From: Acidimicrobiia bacterium | GTDB lineage: Bacteria > Actinomycetota > Acidimicrobiia > Spongiisociales > JAENVV01 | Assembly (NCBI GenBank): GCA_016650365.1 | Contig: JAENVV010000114.1 | Coordinates: 1 to 32,305, forward strand | Direction of reading: 5' to 3' | DNA: 32,305 nucleotides | Shown: one piece after another, positions 23,504 through 32,305 of the stretch | Position numbering within the stretch: position 1 is the stretch's first letter | How the letters are laid out: the number at the start of each line of letters is the position of its first letter | Translations under genes and position numbers: made by a program | Notes under the pieces: generated by a model | What the model saw: only the letters and a program-made list of their open reading frames with translations | Told to the model about the DNA's origin: nothing | Databases searched by the model: none

Positions 23504-24735
23504 TCCCCCGCGACCGCCAATCGAACAAGGTGCAGGGCGGCGGTTGTGGCGTAGGTTCGGACCCGTTCACGATCCCCCGGGAGACGGAGCGTTCGTGCTC
23601 TTCGTCCCTCGGGAGTTACCACCGCGATCACCATCGTCCCGGTGTCCTTCTCGGCAGGATCCGGGCCGGCTTCTCCGGTCACTGCCACGCCGACATCTGT
23701 CCCGAACCGGGACCGCGCTCCCTCAGCCATCGCCAGCGCGGTCGGCTCCGAAACCACTCCTTCGGATGCCATGAGGTCCCTGGACACCCCGAGCAGCTGC
23801 GCCTTGGCATCGATCGTGTAGGCGGTGATGCCACCTGCGACAACCGCAGACGATCCGGGGGTTCTGGTGAGGGCTGCCGACACAAGTCCGGCCGTGGCGG
23901 ACTCCGCCGTAGCGATCGTCCACCCCTTCTGCATCAACATGGCCTGAACCACCCGGTAGATGGTGTCCCGATCGGTACCGAAGACCGTTGAGCCCAGCCG
24001 ATCACGAATGGCAGCTTCAACCGGAGCGATCAACAACTCGGCCTCGGCCTCGGTTTCCGCCTTGGCGGTCACCCGAACTTTGATTTCGCCGGCCGAAGCC
24101 AAAAAGGCCACAGAGGGGTTGACGCTCGCCTGGAAGAGGTCATCGAGCATCTCAGCGACCTGGGATTCCGAACGCCCCCAGGTGCGAATAACCCGCGACA
24201 CGAGTACGACCGAGTCACCGGCGGCCCGGCGCAGCCGGGGTATCACGTGCCCGGTTATCAGCAGTTCCATCTCGGCGGGGACTCCCGGCACGGCAAAGAT
24301 CCAGGTTCCCTGGTGCTCAAGGGCCAACCCCGGGGCGGTCCCTGCCGAATTGGGAAGCGGTTCAGCCCCCTCGGGCCGGTCAGCCTGGCGAAGGTTGTTC
24401 TCTGGCATTACCCGGCCGAGGCTCTCCCACCGGGTCCGCATGGCCAGGGCATATTCCTCGTCCCGAATCATCTTGCGACCGGTTGCCACCGCGATGGCTT
24501 CCCTAGTGACGTCGTCCTGGGTAGGGCCGATTCCGCCGGTGATCACTACGGCGTCGGCCCGGTCGATAGCCGTACGGAAGGTCTCGACCATACGATCGAA
24601 GTTGTCCCCAACGACCACCTGGAAATGCGAATCGAATCCGTTCTCGGCGAACTGGTGTCCGAGAAACGCTGCGTTGGAGTTGACGATCTGCCCGAGTAGC
24701 AGCTCGGTACCGACCGCCACCACCTCGACGATCAT
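23488..24735 (-). CDS. cinA: CinA: competence/damage-inducible protein with nicotinamide-nucleotide amidase domain
   Basis: 415 residues, the standard two-domain CinA. The N-terminal MoaB/Mog-like COG1058 domain has VGTELLLGQIVNSN, ITGGIGPTQDDVTRE and GVPAEM. The C-terminal PncC-type domain begins about residue 260 with TAESATAGLVSAALTRTPGSSAVVAGGITAYT and continues VAVTGEAGPDPAEKDTGTM. It deamidates NMN to nicotinate mononucleotide in NAD recycling and can hydrolyse ADP-ribose-type substrates. The classic ESCTGG motif reads ESATAG, a substitution that keeps the catalytic Ser context. The ATG overlaps the upstream gene's stop (ATGA). It is encoded before recA, as in many bacteria. Confidence 0.95.
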   Translation of the reverse strand: MIVEVVAVGTELLLGQIVNSNAAFLGHQFAENGFDSHFQVVVGDNFDRMVETFRTAIDRADAVVITGGIGPTQDDVTREAIAVATGRKMIRDEEYALAMRTRWESLGRVMPENNLRQADRPEGAEPLPNSAGTAPGLALEHQGTWIFAVPGVPAEMELLITGHVIPRLRRAAGDSVVLVSRVIRTWGRSESQVAEMLDDLFQASVNPSVAFLASAGEIKVRVTAKAETEAEAELLIAPVEAAIRDRLGSTVFGTDRDTIYRVVQAMLMQKGWTIATAESATAGLVSAALTRTPGSSAVVAGGITAYTIDAKAQLLGVSRDLMASEGVVSEPTALAMAEGARSRFGTDVGVAVTGEAGPDPAEKDTGTMVIAVVTPEGRRARTLRLPGDRERVRTYATTAALHLVRLAVAGEWWGP

Positions 24736-25169
24736 GCGCCCAATTTGGTCGCCATGGCATACACCGTGAAGGCCAGCAGTGCCAACTCGACAAGACCGAT
24801 CATTCGAACGCGAGCGTACAGGGCAGCAGTCTCGGCACCTGACTCATGGGCAGCGGCAATTTGTCGGCCGGCCGGGGCGTTGACCCTGATACCTACCGCT
24901 GCCCCAACGATGACCATCAAGAACCCAATCGATACAAAGCCGGCAGAGAAGCTGGTCGTACCGTCGACGACGAGGCCGATGCCAGTAGCCAACGAAACGA
25001 TGGCGGCCGGAGTGAAGAGCTTGCGACCCATCGCCACCCATTCGGTGGCGAATACCTGACCGGTGATGGCGTTCTGGGCCATACTCGGCGCCAGGTAGAC
25101 CACCGCCGTGGCCGCGCCTATCCATACGGCTGCCGCCAAAATGTGAATCCACAACAAAAGTCCGTGCAT
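24732..25169 (-). CDS. Four-helix integral membrane protein, CopD/DUF2269-like
   Basis: 145 residues, predicted to cross the membrane four times: HGLLLWIHILAAAVWIGAATAVVYLAP, FTPAAIVSLATGIGLVV, GFVSIGFLMVIVGAAVGI and MIGLVELALLAFTVYAMA. The opening WIHILAAAVWIG with its membrane-embedded His is the signature of CopD and related DUF2269 proteins, some of which bind haem or act with copper proteins. No cysteine or Met cluster for copper is seen. Its stop overlaps the cinA ATG. It follows the PHP gene after one base, so it belongs to the same operon. Function unknown. Confidence 0.75.
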   Translation of the reverse strand: MHGLLLWIHILAAAVWIGAATAVVYLAPSMAQNAITGQVFATEWVAMGRKLFTPAAIVSLATGIGLVVDGTTSFSAGFVSIGFLMVIVGAAVGIRVNAPAGRQIAAAHESGAETAALYARVRMIGLVELALLAFTVYAMATKLGA

Positions 25170-25170
25170 A

Positions 25171-26058
25171 TCAACCCTCCTTGAGTTCAGGCAACGCTAC
25201 GTCGTATCCGACCCGTGCATCAAATCGACGGTAGGTGACGTATCCAACATCACGAGCCAGCGCGGCCGCCCGATCGATGCCCCATCCGGCATCAGCCGGT
25301 CGGTGCGCATCAGACGATAACGTAACCGGAACCCCGGCCGCCTGAAAACGGGCCAGGAGCCATTGAGACGGATACATCTCGGCGATCGGCTTGGTAAGTC
25401 CCTTCGAGTTGATCTCAACTGCCATCCCGGTGCGGGCGGCCGCTTCGACGACCGGTTGAAAGATTTCGCCGTGTTCGGACGGAAGCGACCGACCGTACCG
25501 TTTCGGAACATCGACATGACCGATGATGTCGAGAGATCCCAATCCGGCCATCTGGGCTACGACCGAGGCGTATTGGTCATACGCTTCAAGCAACCCACGC
25601 CGATCAAACTCCGACTGGGTTTGCAGCGAGTCGACCGCCCAACCGCCCACCCAGTGGACCGAGCCAACGAGCACATCAAACGGGTATCCCTCGATGAGAT
25701 CCATGATGCCTTCGATGGACTCGGGGAAGAAGTCCACTTCCAGTCCGATTTTTACCGGCAAACCACGATCTTTGGCGGCCATGACCGCTTCGACATAGTT
25801 GTCGAGGCGAAAGTTGCACTCGGCCTGCACAAATCCTGCGGTGTAGGCGGCGATCCCGGCGGGGATGGTGGGGTCGTCCCAGAACTCCCCGAGAATCGGC
25901 AGCGCTTCTTTGCACCGGTACACGTGCTCGGTGATGGCGATCTCGGTGATACCCCGGAGGGCAGCAGCTTCGACATATTCTTCAACCAGATCGGCCGTGA
26001 ATATGACCGGCTCGGCCATGACCTGATGGGGGGCCAGATGAAGGTGGTAGTCGCTCAT
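25171..26058 (-). CDS. PHP-domain phosphatase, histidinol-phosphatase (HisJ) type
   Basis: 295 residues forming one PHP domain. Metal ligands are visible: DYHLH at the N-terminus (H5, H7), ITEHVYR, GLEVDFFP, GSVHWVGG, IIGHVDV and the C-terminal SSDAHRP. The order and the VDFFPE motif fit histidinol-phosphate phosphatases of the HisJ/HisK class, which release phosphate from L-histidinol phosphate. No other his genes are nearby, so a different phosphoester substrate is possible and I give no gene symbol. The start overlaps the upstream small gene (ATGA). Confidence 0.87.
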   Translation of the reverse strand: MSDYHLHLAPHQVMAEPVIFTADLVEEYVEAAALRGITEIAITEHVYRCKEALPILGEFWDDPTIPAGIAAYTAGFVQAECNFRLDNYVEAVMAAKDRGLPVKIGLEVDFFPESIEGIMDLIEGYPFDVLVGSVHWVGGWAVDSLQTQSEFDRRGLLEAYDQYASVVAQMAGLGSLDIIGHVDVPKRYGRSLPSEHGEIFQPVVEAAARTGMAVEINSKGLTKPIAEMYPSQWLLARFQAAGVPVTLSSDAHRPADAGWGIDRAAALARDVGYVTYRRFDARVGYDVALPELKEG

Positions 26059-26333
26059 CTAAGTTGTTGAACCAGCTCGGCCAACGGACCGGCTCCGACC
26101 GCGACCAACAAGTTCTCGACGTGGTCGGCTCGTACCCGACCAGCGTCGCGGACGTCTGCGGCGGCCGCGCCAACCGCCGTGACGAGGTTCGAGAAACTCC
26201 CGATCTGATCGAGTTCACCGGCGCGCCGAGCGGCCCGTTCCGCTTCTTCGGGTTTGCCGGCCACCAAATGCGCGATCGAACGCTCGGCAGCGGTCAGCGC
26301 TTGGCGTTGCTTGTGACCATCCATCCCAGGCAC
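26055..26333 (-). CDS. Small helical protein of unknown function
   Basis: About 90 residues, Ala/Glu/Arg-rich and predicted all-helical (ALTAAERSIAHLVAGKPEEAERAARRAGELDQIG). The N-terminal half resembles a single TPR-like hairpin, with no clear family. GTG 26333 or ATG 26324 could start it; neither has a good ribosome site. The TGA overlaps the ATG of the PHP gene, which supports it being a real translated gene in that operon. Confidence 0.55.
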   Translation of the reverse strand: MPGMDGHKQRQALTAAERSIAHLVAGKPEEAERAARRAGELDQIGSFSNLVTAVGAAAADVRDAGRVRADHVENLLVAVGAGPLAELVQQLR

Positions 26334-26381
26334 GCTAGCGCACCGACCGTCAAAACAGGCCCGTACGACGTCTCTGCCAGG

Positions 26382-26585
26382 TCACCAAGACCGTGATTTC
26401 CGGCTGGTGGTTCGCCAGCCGAGCGACGACAGCCAACCGCCTACCACGACGCTCACCGACCCCACGACCGTCCAGAAGGTCGATCCGGTCATGAAGCTTC
26501 CGGGAAGCCACCCAACCCCCTGGGCAAACCAGATCCCTCCGATGAGTATCAGGACGGGTCCCGTGTATCGGGCCAGTGCGAACAT
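26382..26585 (-). CDS. Small two-helix membrane protein
   Basis: 67 residues with two hydrophobic segments (YTGPVLILIGGIWFAQGVG and FWTVVGSVSVVVGGWLSSLG) joined by WLPGSFMTG, then a basic tail. Short proteins with this 'LPGSFMTG' link between two helices are widespread in actinobacteria and have no known function. The start has no obvious Shine-Dalgarno. A gap of 49 bases separates it from the next gene. Confidence 0.6.
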   Translation of the reverse strand: MFALARYTGPVLILIGGIWFAQGVGWLPGSFMTGSTFWTVVGSVSVVVGGWLSSLGWRTTSRKSRSW

Positions 26586-26738
26586 GTCCAGAGTATGACA
26601 TGCATGGACCAGGCAAATGTCACTGGTTGGCCCACCGCATCGTCGACGGATCAGAACTACCGACCGGCAACGCCCGGCGCCAGTTTCAGGCCGCGGTAAT
26701 CGAGACGCTCACCCGAGCGCCGATTCGCCCGGCGCGAA

Positions 26739-27794
26739 CTAGACCTCGCTGAACAGGTACGGACGCAGAACGTCGATCCGGTCTTCGAAGCCGTCGGGAT
26801 GCAGATACCAGAGCGTCGCGGCGATCGAAGACAGCAGTGAGTTGCCATCCTGAGGCGTGTAGCAAAACCCGATGACCTCGTGGCCATCACGCACCGTGAT
26901 GCTCTGGCGAGGAATAACCGCCTGATTCAAGATTCGTCCGAAGTAGCCGTGGTCGCGTCCGAATGAGAAGACGCTGTTGGCGGACTGATGGTGGGTCAAG
27001 GCGATGCGTGGATTGTCGGTGAACCGGTCAATGACCTCATCAAGGCCGATCTCACGATCGAGGGTGAGACTGAACCACATCGAATGCATGTACTGAGTGG
27101 GCAACTTCATCGCCGAAGAGAACAAGGGAAGGTCATAGCCAAGCGTGGAGAACAGGTGGTGAGCGTCGCGGGCATGATGGGTACCGAACTGCTCGTCCCC
27201 GTGCGAACCGGTGGTCGGGGCAGGGACAAACGAGCCATCCTGACTGATGTCATTGGCGCGCCGGAGCAGCACAAACCGACCGTTCTCAAGGCGTGATTCG
27301 GCACCGTCCATCGCAACGGTCTTCACGAGAGCCGAAATGTTGTGTGTGTTACAGGAAACCACCTGCAAGAAACGATCGCTGCCCTGATCGAGCGCCTCAT
27401 CGTTCACACCGCGGGCATACATCTTTCCAAATCCGAATTCGGACCCCTGCGCCATGAAGCCAAGTGGGCCGGGCGCGGCGTTATAGAACTTCTCTTTGTT
27501 AGTCAGGCCGGCCGGAGTGCAGTCAATGACAACGGAGGCTCGTTCAATCGCCTCTTGAGCAGAAAACTTCGGTGAATGCCCGAGGGCTTCGAAACTGGCA
27601 CGACGATCGTCATTGGTCGCCAGAATTGCGCCACGACGTTCGAGGTCGGCAACCTTGGGCCGTTCTTCGATCATCGGCGTCCGTTTATGGAACGTCACCT
27701 CATCAATTCCAAAGGCTTCCCGGTAATTGGCCAGTAAGCCGATCAGTGGCTCACCGATCGTTCCGGTACCGACGACGTGGACGATGTTGCTCAT
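26739..27794 (-). CDS. Type II (archaeal-type) glyceraldehyde-3-phosphate dehydrogenase-like protein
   Basis: About 351 residues. The N-terminal Rossmann motif is VVGTGTIGEPL (7-17), followed by DCTPAGL (91-97) and the active-site SCNTHN with Cys148. VSCNT, VLLRRAN and the later SxMKLPTQYMHSMW match type II GAPDH, the form best known from archaea. The classic bacterial type I motif SCTTN is absent. The residues after CNT (HNIS, against TGL in archaeal enzymes) and the middle region are diverged, so the physiological substrate is uncertain. I chose ATG 27794, with GGAGG nine bases upstream, over the longer in-frame reading. It lies downstream of aceA on the same strand, which hints at a gluconeogenic role during growth on C2 compounds (inference). 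Confidence 0.82.
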   Translation of the reverse strand: MSNIVHVVGTGTIGEPLIGLLANYREAFGIDEVTFHKRTPMIEERPKVADLERRGAILATNDDRRASFEALGHSPKFSAQEAIERASVVIDCTPAGLTNKEKFYNAAPGPLGFMAQGSEFGFGKMYARGVNDEALDQGSDRFLQVVSCNTHNISALVKTVAMDGAESRLENGRFVLLRRANDISQDGSFVPAPTTGSHGDEQFGTHHARDAHHLFSTLGYDLPLFSSAMKLPTQYMHSMWFSLTLDREIGLDEVIDRFTDNPRIALTHHQSANSVFSFGRDHGYFGRILNQAVIPRQSITVRDGHEVIGFCYTPQDGNSLLSSIAATLWYLHPDGFEDRIDVLRPYLFSEV

Positions 27795-27875
27795 GACTGT
27801 ATCCCTCCTTTGGCGAAGCATACCGATCGGCGTGCCTCTTCACCATACGGGAGAGGCCCGCCCTCATCCTGGCGG

Positions 27876-29162
27876 TTAAAACTGCTCTTCTTCGGTCGAC
27901 CCAACCAACGCCAACGTTGACGCCTGGCCGCCCGAAATCGTATTCGCAACAAGGTCGAAATACCCCGCCCCCACCTCGCGTTGATGCTTGGTAGCGGTGT
28001 AGCCGTCGGATTCCATCGCGAACTCGTGTTCCTGAAGTTTGACGTATGAGGTCATCCCGTCGGAGGCATAGCCCTTGGCAAGATCGAACATCGTGGCGTT
28101 GAGAGCATGAAACCCGGCCAGGGTGATGAACTGGAAGGCATAACCAAGCGCCCCGAGTTCCTTCTGGAAGACCGCGATGGTCGCATCGTCGAGATGGGCG
28201 CTCCAGTTGAATGACGGAGAGCAGTTGTATGCGAGCTTCTTGCCGGGATACTCGGCATGAATAGCTTCGGCGAACGTTCGAGCCTCTTCGAGGTCGGGTT
28301 TGCCCGTTTCGCACCAAATGAGATCGCAGTACGGAGCATACGCCAGAGCTCTGGCGATCGATGACTCCATGCCGTTGCGGACGTGATAGAACCCCTCGAT
28401 ACTGCGTTCCCCGGTAACGAACGGGCGATCACGCTCATCGATATCAGACGTGAGCAAGGTCGCCGCCAGCGAGTCGGTTCTCGCAACGACCAGCAAGGGA
28501 ACATCCATGACATCGGCGGCCAGCCTGGCCGCGGTCAGGGTTCGGAGGTGTTGGGAGGTGGGCACCAAAACCTTGCCACCCATATGACCGCACTTCTTCT
28601 CGGAGGCCAGTTGATCTTCGAAGTGAACCCCGGCTGCCCCAGCCGCAATAAAGTTCTTCGTGAGTTCAAACACGTTGAGCGCACCACCAAAACCAGCTTC
28701 GCCATCGGCCATGATCGGCACGTTCCAGTGGGTGGATTGGTCGCCCTCCATCCAGGCGACCTGATCGGCCCGTTCGAGAGCGTTGTTGATGCGACGCACC
28801 AGCTGAGGGGCCGAGTTGGCCGGGTACAGGGATTGATCGGGATAGACCTCACCGGCCAGATTGGCGTCACCGGCCACCTGCCACCCCGAAAGATAAATCG
28901 CCTCGAGGCCCGCCTTGACCATCTGAACGGCTTGACCGCCGGACAGCGCCCCCAAACTGTTGACGTATGGTCGAGTTTCCAAGAGATCCCACAACCGTTG
29001 CGAGCCAGAACGAGCCAACACATGGTCCTTGCGGATCGAGCCGCGCAAACGAATCACGTCCTCGGCGGTGTAGTCACGCTGGACACCCTTCCACCGGGGA
29101 TTGGTATCCCAATCGTGTTGGAGGGCGGCCCCTTCCTCGGCGATGCGTTCGTCGATGCTCAT
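27876..29162 (-). CDS. aceA: Isocitrate lyase
   Basis: 428 residues, the normal bacterial size. It cleaves isocitrate to glyoxylate and succinate, the first step of the glyoxylate shunt. The catalytic loop [13 protein letters not shown] carries the active Cys191. Other family blocks are [49 protein letters not shown] and [19 protein letters not shown] precedes the ATG, which overlaps the aceB stop (ATGA), so the two enzymes are co-translated. A divergent regulator past aceB probably controls both. Confidence 0.97.
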   Translation of the reverse strand: MSIDERIAEEGAALQHDWDTNPRWKGVQRDYTAEDVIRLRGSIRKDHVLARSGSQRLWDLLETRPYVNSLGALSGGQAVQMVKAGLEAIYLSGWQVAGDANLAGEVYPDQSLYPANSAPQLVRRINNALERADQVAWMEGDQSTHWNVPIMADGEAGFGGALNVFELTKNFIAAGAAGVHFEDQLASEKKCGHMGGKVLVPTSQHLRTLTAARLAADVMDVPLLVVARTDSLAATLLTSDIDERDRPFVTGERSIEGFYHVRNGMESSIARALAYAPYCDLIWCETGKPDLEEARTFAEAIHAEYPGKKLAYNCSPSFNWSAHLDDATIAVFQKELGALGYAFQFITLAGFHALNATMFDLAKGYASDGMTSYVKLQEHEFAMESDGYTATKHQREVGAGYFDLVANTISGGQASTLALVGSTEEEQF

Positions 29163-30754
29163 GCTGGTTCCTTTTCGTTGGTCAGTTGTTGGTAGGCCGA
29201 AATGGTCAAAAAGTCTTCAAAATCGTCACTGAGGGCCACGTCCTCGAAGATGGCGCGTGCTTCGTCGAACCGGCCGTCAGCGAAACGATCCATCCCTACC
29301 AAGCCGGCGATGGCCCTCATCTCTTCATCGGCGATGGCCCGCACCAACTCGGGAGTAATCGACCGCCCATCGTTGGTTTGAGCACCGGTGTGTACCCACT
29401 GCCAGATTTGTGAGCGGGAGATTTCAGCGGTGGCCGCATCCTCCATCAGGTTGTAGAGGGCGGCTGCTCCGTTGCCTGAGAGCCACGACTCCAGGTACAG
29501 AATGCCGACGTTCACATTGGTGCGAATCCCCCCGAGGGTGATGGTCCCACCGGAAACGCTCGTATCGAGCAGGTCTGCAGCCTGCACCGAGACATCGGGG
29601 CGTTGCCGGTCGATCTGGTTGGGACGGCTCCCGAGGACCGCATCGAATTCGGCTTGAGCAACTCCCACAAGGCCGGGATGAGCAACCCAGGTCCCATCGA
29701 ATCCATCTCCGGCTTCGCGGCGCTTGTCTTCGGACACCTTGGCCAACGCCATTTCGGTGACGTCAGGGTCGAGCCGATTCGGTATGAAGGCCGACATTCC
29801 ACCCATGGCGTGGGCTCCCCGCTTGTGACAGGTCTGGACCAGCAGTTCGGTGTACGAGCGCATGAACGGGACCATCATGCTGATCTGTGACCGATCCGGG
29901 AGGAGTCGGCTCGGATCGTTGCGGAACTTCTTGATGACCGAGAATATGTAGTCCCAACGACCGGCGTTGAGTCCCGCGGAATGATCACGAAGTTCGTAGA
30001 GGATCTCATCCATTTCAAAGGCGGCCAGCACCGTTTCGATGAGGACCGTGGCTCGAATCGAACCCCGGGCGATACCAAGCTCTTGTTGCGCAAAGACAAA
30101 CACGTCGTTCCACAGGCGTGCCTCAAGGTGATTTTCGAGCTTCGGCAAATAGAAGTACGGGCCGGAGCCTCGTGCAAGGGATTCGGCAGCATTGTGAAAT
30201 AGGTACAAACCGGCGTCGACGAGCGACCCCGACATCGGTTCACCATCGACGAACAGGTGGCCTTCGTCGAGGTGCCATCCTCGCGGACGGATGAGCAGCG
30301 TCGCCGTCCGTTCATCGAGTTGATACACCTTGCCGCCCTCGGCCGTGAGACGAATCGTGTGCCGGACGGCGTCGTAAACATTGACCTGGCCCTGCATCAA
30401 GTTGTCCCACGACGGTGTATTCGAGTCTTCAAAATCGGCCATGAAGGTCTTGGCGCCCGAGTTGAGGGCGTTGATCATCATCTTCCGTTCGACCGGGCCG
30501 GTGATCTCGACCCGCCGGTCCATCAGATCCGCCGGGGGCACCGCCACCTGCCAGTCACCGCTTCTGATGGCGGCCGTCTCGGCCAGAAAGTCGGGTAACA
30601 CGCCGGCGTCGATCTGCCGCTGTCGATCGGAGCGATCGACCAGCAGTTCGAGTCGACGGGGGTTGAACCGACGGTGCAGATCCTCAAGAAAGGCCACCGC
30701 TTCGTACGACAAAATGTCGCTGACTCGGCCTTCGATGGGTCCTCTGACATCCAT
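29159..30754 (-). CDS. aceB: Malate synthase A
   Basis: 531 residues, typical of malate synthase A. It condenses glyoxylate with acetyl-CoA to malate. Visible family blocks are [50 protein letters not shown], the [30 protein letters not shown] signature with catalytic Arg and Glu, [13 protein letters not shown] and a C-terminal [30 protein letters not shown]. It is the first gene of the aceB-aceA pair and starts 110 bases from the divergent regulator. GAGGA lies several bases before the ATG. Confidence 0.97.
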   Translation of the reverse strand: MDVRGPIEGRVSDILSYEAVAFLEDLHRRFNPRRLELLVDRSDRQRQIDAGVLPDFLAETAAIRSGDWQVAVPPADLMDRRVEITGPVERKMMINALNSGAKTFMADFEDSNTPSWDNLMQGQVNVYDAVRHTIRLTAEGGKVYQLDERTATLLIRPRGWHLDEGHLFVDGEPMSGSLVDAGLYLFHNAAESLARGSGPYFYLPKLENHLEARLWNDVFVFAQQELGIARGSIRATVLIETVLAAFEMDEILYELRDHSAGLNAGRWDYIFSVIKKFRNDPSRLLPDRSQISMMVPFMRSYTELLVQTCHKRGAHAMGGMSAFIPNRLDPDVTEMALAKVSEDKRREAGDGFDGTWVAHPGLVGVAQAEFDAVLGSRPNQIDRQRPDVSVQAADLLDTSVSGGTITLGGIRTNVNVGILYLESWLSGNGAAALYNLMEDAATAEISRSQIWQWVHTGAQTNDGRSITPELVRAIADEEMRAIAGLVGMDRFADGRFDEARAIFEDVALSDDFEDFLTISAYQQLTNEKEPA

Positions 30755-30786
30755 AATGCGTTCCTCTGGTTGAGCAATTACGACGA

Positions 30787-30832
30787 TCTTGTCGCAATTT
30801 TCCCGAAAAAGCCGTATTCTGGGCTGACAAGA
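30787..30832. promoter_or_regulatory. Candidate operator between aceB and the divergent regulator
   Basis: Inverted 7-base half-sites TCTTGTC (30787-30793) and GACAAGA (30826-30832) lie 39 bases apart in the 110-base divergent gap, close to four helix turns. A regulator dimer pair could bridge them and control both promoters. It does not match the published Corynebacterium RamB motif as I remember it. Only the repeat is observed. Confidence 0.35.
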
Positions 30833-30864
30833 AAGACGTTAATTATCAAAAGTGAGCGGAGTTG

Positions 30865-32298
30865 ATGATTGTGGACACCCTGGTATTCGGTCAGAGACTG
30901 CGGTTCTTTCGAAAACGAGCCAACCTCACCCTTGACGAACTCGGTACGCTCGTCGGCAAACCAGCCCCCTATCTGTCGATGGTCGAGAACGGCAAACGCG
31001 AGCCCAAACTCTCCCTCATCAGCGAATTGGCCAGGAACCTCAACGTCAGCCCGGCCGAGATGATGTCCGATGAACTTCCCAACCGCCGCGCTCAGCTGGA
31101 GGTCCTACTGGAGCGCTACCAGACCGAACCCGTATATGGAGAGCTGGGCCTTTCCCACCTCAAGGCAACAACTCGCCTTCCCGACGCGGCACTCGAGCAC
31201 ATCGTCGGCCTCTACGAAGAGGTCAAGCGACGATCCCAATCGGCGGTCGCCACCCCCGAAGAGGCCCGCATGGCGAACGTTGCGCTCCGTCAGGCGGCGG
31301 CTGCAAAGGGCAACTACTACCCCGACATCGAGCGAATTGCCGTTTCAGCTCTCGAGGCATCGGGATACACCGGCGCCGGGGCACTGTCGCAACGGGAACT
31401 CTTCAAGCTCGCCCAGCACTTCGGCTTCAGCATTCACCAGGTTCGAGAATTCCCCAGCGCAGTCCGATCGATCGCCGATCAGACGAACGGTCGGATCTTC
31501 ATCCCCCAACGAAATGAGCTCCGTACCAGGGCTGCTCGATCGGTCATCCTCAGGACACTCGGCCATTTCGCCCTTGACCACCACGATCCCACCTCATATT
31601 CGGACTTTCTACGCCAGCGCACCGAAGCCGCCTACTTCGCGTCAGCGGTTCTCATCCCGGAGGAAGCGGCCGTACCGTTTCTTCGCTCAGCCAAAAAGGA
31701 CCGCGACCTGTCGGTTGAGGATCTCAAAGAGCGCTTCTATGTCAGCTACGAGATGGCCGGACACCGACTAACGAACCTCATCACCGAGCGACTCGACCTG
31801 CGCATCCATCTCGTGCGATCCGACGGGGACGGCATCATCTGGAAAGCGTATTCGAACAACGGGGTGCCGTTCCCGGCTGATGCCGACGGCGCCATCGAAG
31901 GCCAACGGCTGTGTCGCCAGTGGGGAACTCGTATGGCGTTCCGTTCGCCAGACAAGTTCGCCATCCATTATCAGTACACCGACACAGACCAGGGAACCTT
32001 CTGGTGCGGCACCCATATCGAGGCCGATCGGGAGCCGAGTCACGCCATCACGATCGGGACGACCTTCGATGACGCGCAATACTTCCGGGGCCGTAACACC
32101 GACCATCACTCGGTTTCAAAGTGCCCCGATGGTGAGTGCTGCCGACGGCCACCAGCCGACCTCAGCGCCCGTTGGGAAGGGGCCGTTTGGCCATCGCCGA
32201 AAGCCCGTACCCACGTCCTGGCGGCCCTCCCTCCTGGCCGTTTTCCCGGGGTTGATATGGCCGAGATCTACGAGTTCGTCGATCAGGCCAGGGATTAA
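30865..32298 (+). CDS. ScfR/RamB-type XRE-family transcriptional regulator of C2 or short-chain fatty-acid metabolism
   Basis: About 477 residues. The N-terminal XRE helix-turn-helix spans about 9-65 (FGQRLRFFRKRANLTLDELGTLVGKPAPYLSMVENGKREP). A central IrrE-like region and a C-terminal ScfR domain follow, with PFLRSAKKDRDLSVEDLKERFYVSYEMAGHRLTNL and a CPDGECC cysteine cluster. This is the layout of RamB and short-chain fatty-acid regulators, which control aceA/aceB, acetate and propionate genes. Divergence from aceB supports that role. The peptidase-type HExxH motif is degenerate: RTLGH in ILRTLGHFALDH. ATG 30865 has GGAG three bases upstream; TTG 30862 or GTG 30871 are alternatives. Confidence 0.88.
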   Translation: MIVDTLVFGQRLRFFRKRANLTLDELGTLVGKPAPYLSMVENGKREPKLSLISELARNLNVSPAEMMSDELPNRRAQLEVLLERYQTEPVYGELGLSHLKATTRLPDAALEHIVGLYEEVKRRSQSAVATPEEARMANVALRQAAAAKGNYYPDIERIAVSALEASGYTGAGALSQRELFKLAQHFGFSIHQVREFPSAVRSIADQTNGRIFIPQRNELRTRAARSVILRTLGHFALDHHDPTSYSDFLRQRTEAAYFASAVLIPEEAAVPFLRSAKKDRDLSVEDLKERFYVSYEMAGHRLTNLITERLDLRIHLVRSDGDGIIWKAYSNNGVPFPADADGAIEGQRLCRQWGTRMAFRSPDKFAIHYQYTDTDQGTFWCGTHIEADREPSHAITIGTTFDDAQYFRGRNTDHHSVSKCPDGECCRRPPADLSARWEGAVWPSPKARTHVLAALPPGRFPGVDMAEIYEFVDQARD

Positions 32299-32305
32299 TC
32301 GGTTA

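Overview
The window comes from a GC-rich bacterium that is very probably an actinobacterium. The clearest evidence is the block around lexA. lexA is divergent from a small membrane-anchored LysM protein followed by nrdR, the same order as in mycobacteria (lexA / Rv2719c / nrdR). The LexA operators are of the CGAAC-N4-GTTCG type and the PHO box is of the GTTCACC type. An acidimicrobial (uncultured-lineage) origin is my guess from gene content, including a type II GAPDH, and is not proven.

Layout. (1) 1-2963: an edge region of oxidoreductases: a short-chain dehydrogenase running off the left edge with two frameshifts, a 3' remnant of a D-2-hydroxyacid dehydrogenase, an intact AldO-like FAD oxidoreductase and a SnoaL-like protein. 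(2) 3144-8359: a complete phosphate-uptake operon, pstS-pstC-pstA-pstB-phoU, on the minus strand. A textbook PHO box lies upstream, a hairpin lies between pstS and pstC, and PstA is unusually large. (3) 8488-12746: about 4 kb bounded by two 193-bp direct repeats that contain the 3' half and terminator of tRNA-Val. The intact tRNA-Val is at the right end. The interval carries a carboxymuconolactone-decarboxylase-like gene, a divergent amidohydrolase, a frameshifted membrane-anchored protein, a truncated ORF and arrays of an 11-bp tandem repeat. It looks like a tRNA-targeted island that has lost its integrase. (4) 12700-13009: tRNA-Val, tRNA-Cys and tRNA-Gly. (5) 13077-16959: dut, an unknown zinc-ribbon membrane protein, nrdR, the LysM protein and lexA, with four SOS boxes in the lexA/LysM intergenic region. 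(6) 16943-26585: a long minus-strand series. It holds dapF, miaA, miaB and rny (lysine/peptidoglycan precursor, tRNA modification, RNA decay), then recA with its own SOS box, thpR, cinA, a four-helix membrane protein, a PHP phosphatase and two small proteins. (7) 26739-32298: a type II GAPDH-like enzyme, the glyoxylate shunt (aceB-aceA) and a divergent ScfR/RamB-type regulator.

Genes act together in clear modules: high-affinity phosphate import with its PhoU brake; the SOS response (lexA, recA, the LysM division-inhibitor candidate) next to nucleotide-pool genes (dut, nrdR); sequential MiaA/MiaB modification of tRNA A37; and growth on acetate or fatty acids through isocitrate lyase and malate synthase under an adjacent regulator.

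Three frameshifts (near 139, 340 and 11180) are each repaired by adding one base to a short G or T run. They may therefore be sequencing or assembly errors rather than true gene decay.
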